A stretch of 11,747 bases of DNA from Saccoglossus kowalevskii (lineage: Eukaryota > Hemichordata > Enteropneusta > Harrimaniidae), in the NCBI RefSeq assembly GCF_000003605.2, contig NW_003141357.1, positions 38,731-50,477 of the forward strand, written 5' to 3'. The notes under the pieces are model-generated. The model saw only the letters and a list, made by a program, of their open reading frames with translations, did not search any database and was not told the origin of the DNA. This document shows, piece by piece, positions 7,781 to 11,747 of the stretch (position 1 is the first letter of the stretch; every line of letters begins with the position of its first letter). The translations under genes and the position numbers were made by a program.

Positions 7781-7856
7781 ACTTCATCTATGTAAAACCA
7801 CGTCACCTATATAAAACCACGTCGTCTATGTAAAACCACGTCGTCTATGTAAAACC
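7781..7856. repeat. 19-bp tandem repeat, four copies
   Basis: Four head-to-tail units of 19 bases start at 7781, 7800, 7819 and 7838, consensus ACGTCGTCTATGTAAAACC. Units 3 and 4 are identical; unit 1 differs at three positions (ACTTCATC) and unit 2 at three (ACGTCACCTATATAAAACC). The preceding CATATATACC (7771-7780) may be a worn partial unit. The ACGTC core gives regular half-CRE-like motifs every 19 bases in units 2-4, though a minisatellite without function is the default reading. Confidence 0.9.
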
Positions 7857-8501
7857 ACAGTCATATTTGTATTTGGGTTTGAAGTTCATAAATATAGTGA
7901 CGACAATACAGCAAAGTATACAAAATACAATTTTTGATCATGACAAAAATTATGTGTATCTGGATCCTTAGAACATGTAGTTTTGTTTTCAAAATATAAC
8001 TTTGTATTAATGTGTTGACTATTTTACATCGCGTTAATAGCTTAAAATATTTATAATATTTTCGTAAATGGATTTAAATCGCCTCGTCATTGGGGAGATA
8101 ACTGTCTTGGAGTAGAATAGGCGAGACCACTCGAATACTGAAGACAGATTAAAATATAATCTGAACTTTTCTTAACACAGATCACATACATACAAGCTTT
8201 CCACTAGTTATACATCGTATATATATATAGTGTAATATTCTTCTTGTAGCCTCCTTGCCCAGGAACCGTAAGACACAAAACACCCAACCCTTGATTTGCC
8301 ACGGATTTGCTTAAATAAGTGCACTCATAATTAATTTAACACAGTTATTATAGATTTACCCACTCGCTGAGTCAAATCTGACAAATTAGTAGCTATACTC
8401 TTGACACGGCTTGTATTATTTTACATCTAACATCAAACTGCCAGCGAGGTGTTCGTATTACGTCAAGTTATCATTTCAACTTAAATTACTTCTCTTGAAA
8501 C
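7857..8501. other. Non-coding intergenic stretch
   Basis: AT-rich, with an (AT)n patch at about 8218-8229. I see no frame of note, no RNA gene and no recognisable mobile element. Confidence 0.5.
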
Positions 8502-8521
8502 GCCAATCAGTTGTGACGTCA
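8502..8521. promoter_or_regulatory. CCAAT box, E-box and full CRE in one 20-base cluster
   Basis: GCCAATCAG (8502-8510) is a full NF-Y-type CCAAT motif. It overlaps CAGTTG (8508-8513), an E-box, which abuts the palindromic CRE TGACGTCA (8514-8521). NF-Y and CREB/ATF sites at such spacing are a known promoter/enhancer pairing. No gene start is evident within the next kilobase on either strand, so an enhancer, perhaps for the bHLH gene 1.5 kb to the left, is as likely as a promoter. Confidence 0.45.
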
Positions 8522-8552
8522 CACAGTATGATTATTAGCTTGTGATATTGAC

Positions 8553-8587
8553 TAATTACATTAATTCACTTAATTAATGCCAATTAA
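8553..8587. promoter_or_regulatory. Cluster of homeodomain-type TAAT cores
   Basis: TAATTA (8553-8558), TTAATT (8561-8566), TTAATTAAT (8570-8578) and CAATTAA (8581-8587) follow the CRE cluster closely. Evenly spaced ATTA/TAAT cores can form a homeodomain-responsive enhancer. In AT-rich DNA they also arise by chance. Confidence 0.25.
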
Positions 8588-8635
8588 AAAGATACATCTA
8601 TTTTCACAAGTCCCTTGTTCATTCGCCCGACTGGC

Positions 8636-8734
8636 GTGGCATAATTTGGAGCCACAGACATTTTCCGCGAGGCGTAATTTGGAGCCCCAGGCATTTTCCG
8701 CGTGGCATAATTTGGAGCCCTAGGCATTTTCGAT
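8636..8734. repeat. 33-bp minisatellite, three copies, open in three frames
   Basis: Units start at 8636, 8669 and 8702, with shared core ATTTTCCGC and a TAATTTGGAGCC block. Because 33 is a multiple of 3, any open unit stays open. One minus-strand frame runs from about 8784 down to a TAA near 8588 and reads an 11-residue repeat KMPxAPNYAxR, with a first ATG that would give 47 residues ending VKIDVSF. Two plus-strand frames are open across the units as well: WHNLEPQxFSA and GIIWSPRHFPR. Units are GC-richer than the surroundings. Openness on both strands means coding cannot be inferred; a non-coding minisatellite is the default. Confidence 0.85.
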
Positions 8735-8972
8735 TGAACATATCGGTTTCTAACTTTACTATCAAGTGCCTCCTTTAGAACTAGTCATATAAGTATCTCA
8801 ACACAAATACAACCATTGCCAATTCACTTGACAAGTGAAAAGAAACGTTTTACTAAGTTTGAAAATGTTCATTGTGAAGTGCTGTGTGCAGCCCTTTGTG
8901 ACCATTACGTCCGCTGTGATTATCTGTGTATATGTTGACACCATCACGTCGGGTTTGGATAAGTCACGGTGA

Positions 8973-8997
8973 TGAGCAACATTCATTGAGCAACATT
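8973..8997. repeat. Direct repeat TGAGCAACATT, two copies 14 bases apart
   Basis: Identical 11-mers at 8973-8983 and 8987-8997, separated by CAT. This may be a tandem duplication of 14 bases. No flanking element ends are evident. Confidence 0.7.
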
Positions 8998-10252
8998 GTC
9001 ACCAAATCAGATAAAGAAAAAAAATAGTTGACCAATTCAAGTAGTGGAATGATCTTTTCACGTATATATGTATCCAGCCAGATCTTAAGTTTGTAAGACA
9101 ACTTTATTTGAGCGTTCAATATAGCGCTGTATGTATACATCGTTTTAAAGAACTTACAACCTTTTAATTATAAATATTAAATAGGAAATTTAATCGTGGA
9201 TCGGTTTCAAGTTCGCGGGAAATGCTACTCACCGCTATTTTTTTGTATCTGATCATTTCAAGAAATATTACTCGTCATGCGAAATATAAAGCAATAATAA
9301 CGTTTCGATGTACAGGATAAAATGGCTTCTCCTGGAATTAGACCTGAACACTGTATTGGCCAGGGACGGCAATTATTATTGACAAGCTTTAATTAAATAC
9401 AATATGACGTGTATGTGTTTGTTGTTTTAGCCTTTTTATCATTTACTCGGCGTACATAACCCAGTCATGCATATTATAATGGAGAATGCAGCTTCAAGGC
9501 GAACCCCGATTAATTTACCTCGACTACATTGCATTCAATTCCAAACAACGTTGATTCTACCCCCCTCAAAATGCCTTCTGTATCACATCAGAAAATATGG
9601 AGTATTTGTAATGGTGGGCTCAGACAATCTCTTGCATTTATCAACAACTGATTGTCTATTGTCTATCCGTGCGCCAATTATAGTTTGTTTTAAGGCCTCA
9701 TTAACCTTTTGGTGTCATATGATTGATATTCCGATAGGTTTAACTAAATATACTAAAAATGTATAAATATAGACAATGACGTAAATGTAAACGCCATGTA
9801 CGTCTCCCTTAAAATAGCTTAGTGTACATTGTATGAGGCATTCACATAGTATGATTTCATAATATTAGTTTACATATTGAATGGATAGGACAGTAATCTG
9901 TGATTGGTCGATACACATTTTGTGAGAGAAAACATTGTGGGTGTTGGACACGCTTGATGTCACTATGAAAGGCATAATTGGTGACCCTGTAATGATGAGG
10001 TCAGGAAATGAATACCGGAAACGCACGCTGCGGTTCGCCAACAACACGACGACATCGTATAGTTGAAGTCTACTCCAGAATCAACATTTTCAGTACCAAT
10101 GTGATATCCGTAGTCGTTGCCGAGTTTCATACTTGAGACTTATGTTGGCCCAGTTCTTTTTGTACGTCAGTTTTCTCCACTGAACCGAAATTCAAGAATG
10201 AAAAAAACATTGCTGCGAGTACACTACGAGGTTATGTTTCGTATAGTAAAAT
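8998..10252. other. Non-coding intergenic stretch
   Basis: A single E2F-type site, GCGGGAAA, lies at 9215-9222. The frame at 9467-9766 on the plus strand (99 codons, ATG start) is compatible with chance in AT-rich DNA and resembles no family I know. A good-context ATG at 9322 opens only 24 codons. No RNA gene was recognised. Confidence 0.45.
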
Positions 10253-10712
10253 TTGAATCTGGATGAAGAAAATATTGTTTGCAATAATGATGATTTGGGC
10301 AAACAAATAACAAAAAGTATAATCATAAATGCAATAAAAACTCTGAACAATAATAAAGCATCAATAGAAGATGAAATGTACAACGAAATATATAAAACTA
10401 TATGTATTATAATTATATTCTTAAATTATTTAACAGTGTTAATGAGTCGAATAGCTCCCCCGAAGTCTTGGAGTATTTGGTATAATAGTTCAAATACAAA
10501 AATTAAGTTCCAAATGTAACCAAGCAAATTATAGGGGAATCGTCGCTATGTCAAGTTGTCTTGGCAAGCTATTTACAAATGTACTAAATAAAAGATTAAA
10601 AGATGATTGTCTCAAATCACGTATTATTCAAACAGTTATTAAAATATGGGTTGACATTCAATATGTAATTACAGTAAAATATATCTACAATAGTGTTAAA
10701 ATGGAGGAGTAG
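10253..10712 (+). pseudogene. Decayed LINE reverse transcriptase, N-terminal part
   Basis: The translation from about 10259 contains ITKSIIINAIKTLNNNKAS, then EDEMYNEIYK, and later PPKSWSIW. This is the typical entry to a non-LTR reverse transcriptase (I..AI..L.NNKA.G.D...NE..K, then P..W). After a frame change near 10512 a second frame reads NYRGIVAMSSCLGKLFTNV, then LNKRLKDDC, the next conserved block (NYRGIT.LS..GKLF...LN.RL). That frame then runs with no further similarity to a TAG at 10710-10712. The invariant Gly of KAsGxD is lost and there is no ATG at the left end. The palm domain with its catalytic YxDD is absent. Retrotransposition by this copy is therefore impossible. It is a molecular fossil; the clade (CR1, L1/Tx1 or RTE) cannot be settled from this piece. 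Confidence 0.8.
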
Positions 10713-10876
10713 AAAGTGTTTGGGACGTCGTCCCTCCAAAATCAAGTTCAAATCCTTTGTGTCAGCAAAATTTTCCCCTAAATATGCAGGAAATAGCATT
10801 TCAGAGGGTCTATATTTCAATTCAAGTCGGAGCAAATCTTTTGAGTAGAAATCTCCTGGTCGCATTAATAACAAAA
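10696..10876. repeat. Segment interrupting the LINE remnant, possibly another repeat
   Basis: Between the reverse-transcriptase fragment and the LINE tail is a stretch with different texture. It starts after an inverted GGGAC-GTC-GTCCC, has a tRNA-promoter B-box-like AGTTCAAATCC (10745-10755), and holds the phrase GCAGGAAATAGCATTTCAGA. That phrase recalls repeats common in marine invertebrate genomes, by memory only. The minus strand is open for 85 codons here without an ATG at its start; I take that as incidental. A SINE or DNA-transposon fragment is possible. Confidence 0.3.
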
Positions 10877-10877
10877 A

Positions 10878-11280
10878 ACAACTAATTAAATATTACAACC
10901 GTGTATTAACAACAGACAACTTACTACTCAAAGAAGCAGCAGGGAATAAACAAATAAACAGCAAATCTAACAATGTCCAAAGTACGACCAACAAGTAAGT
11001 CTCTAGTTGAAGATATGACCAAACACATAAATAATTTCAGTTAATAGTAAATTGATACCTACAATTCGTAGTACACAGATCAATACAATACAATAAACAT
11101 TTTAATAAACATTGCCTTAAAATATGACAGCAACACCTCATGGTATAGTATATTTATAATGTGTTATGTTTAATTGCCAGTGAACCTTGTAATTTATAAA
11201 TGGGTCTTTGTAACATGTGATCATTTTTTATTGTTTTGTAATTTTTAGTTGCCCCCTCCTGTGTCGTGTCAATAAATAAA
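10878..11280 (+). mobile_element. Probable LINE C-terminal end and 3' UTR
   Basis: A frame ending at a TAA (10996-10998) reads KQLIKYYNRVLTTDNLLLKE, reminiscent of the region after the RT domain in LINE ORF2 proteins (a Y.NRL...D.RL.K pattern). The tail that follows is AT-rich and ends with TTGCCCCCTCCTGTG, GTCAATAAATAAA (11268-11280) and then apparently unique DNA. A C-rich patch before an (AATA)n end is usual for LINE 3' termini. Same orientation as the RT fragment suggests one element with a large internal deletion, but the link is inference. Confidence 0.4.
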
Positions 11281-11747
11281 AGGCTGTGCTATTGGTGTAA
11301 TCGCCAAAACGTTTGTATGACGACGAGATTTCTCTATCAAGTGATGTGCCGTTGTTTACATCACACAATCACGAGTATATAGTAAAGGAATGTAAATATA
11401 TAACTGATTCTCGCCATACTAGTATACTCGGTGTGTGCTCCATGGGGTGAAGCAAAGACCAGCTGCCACATCCTGACTAGTCACTCAGATTGTATACACA
11501 AAGTATGTTTGGATTGAAAAGTATAACATTCCCGCAAAACACACTTGAAAAATAATCATTAACGTCTTGATCGTTTTGTGTTGTTACGTTGCACATGCTG
11601 TCAAAAAACAACAACAGAAGAACGTAAAATAAATAAATACTAGTAGCAATGGAGATGAAAAAACAAAATTAACGTCACGTCACACCTTACTCAAAGGGTA
11701 TTGTCATAGCGTGATTCATATTCTACTAACTTATTATGAATTATTAT
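11281..11747. other. Non-coding stretch to the right edge
   Basis: No coding, RNA gene or repeat was recognised. ACGTCACGTCAC (11672-11683) contains two overlapping CRE half-sites. The rest is AT-rich. Confidence 0.45.

Noticed and set aside
8798-8986. 62-codon minus-strand ORF
   Set aside because: Has an ATG but no motif, and chance frames of this length are expected many times over.
9467-9766. 99-codon plus-strand ORF starting with ATG
   Set aside because: About one frame of this length is expected by chance in this AT-rich window; the start context is poor and the translation shows no domain, signal or repeat.
10617-10874. 85-codon minus-strand frame (RPGDFYSKDLLRLELKYRP...)
   Set aside because: No ATG at its left end and it spans the junction of the LINE remnant with repeat-like DNA; most likely incidental.
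1-11747. tRNA, rRNA, CRISPR or bacterial operon features
   Set aside because: No cloverleaf with matching A and B boxes, no rRNA-like stretch, no spaced identical repeats with unique spacers, and splice and Kozak signals indicate a eukaryotic nuclear genome.

Overview
The window looks like nuclear DNA of an AT-rich invertebrate animal. Coding is sparse, one coding block ends at a consensus GTAAGT splice donor, one gene is a metazoan-type bHLH factor with a strong Kozak start, and a decayed LINE retrotransposon lies at the right end. A marine lophotrochozoan such as a mollusc is my best guess, but that is inference. There are no operons, bacterial ribosome sites or CRISPR arrays.

Layout, left to right. 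Positions 1-2746 read as intron 1 of SELENOO, which is on the minus strand. The intron carries a degraded plus-strand fragment with a WCxCxxC motif, reminiscent of the P2X7 cytoplasmic tail, followed by a poly(A) signal (about 290-700). It also holds a YY1/ETS-like motif pair (831-850) and repeat-looking DNA around 2357-2570. Exon 1 of SELENOO, a mitochondrial protein AMPylase of the YdiU/SelO family, is at 2747-3237. Its upstream region has a 9-bp inverted repeat and E-box/half-site motifs. A consensus TATA box facing right at 3671 has no recognisable gene behind it.

Positions 3680-5587 show no convincing coding. At 5588-6094 the minus strand has a frame of about 168 codons broken by one in-frame TGA. 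Its downstream half ends in a strong transmembrane segment and a basic tail; I do not recognise it. At 6456-6998 on the plus strand is an apparently intronless bHLH gene of the atonal superfamily. Its domain is close to NeuroD and also shares residues with Dimmed/Mist1.

Right of it the DNA is non-coding: a 19-bp tandem repeat (7781-7856), a CCAAT/E-box/CRE composite (8502-8521) next to a run of TAAT cores, and a 33-bp minisatellite (8636-8734) whose 11-codon unit stays open in three frames. From about 10253 to 11280 lie plus-strand LINE remnants: a frameshifted reverse-transcriptase N-terminal part and a probable 3' end, separated by a segment that may be another repeat.

The two clear genes have no evident functional link. 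SELENOO is a housekeeping mitochondrial redox/AMPylation gene, while the bHLH gene is a likely neural or secretory-cell regulator with a large non-coding neighbourhood that could hold its enhancers. I found no clear new biological system. The best candidates for follow-up are the minus-strand frame with one TGA, the mixed-affinity bHLH domain and the open-frame minisatellite.
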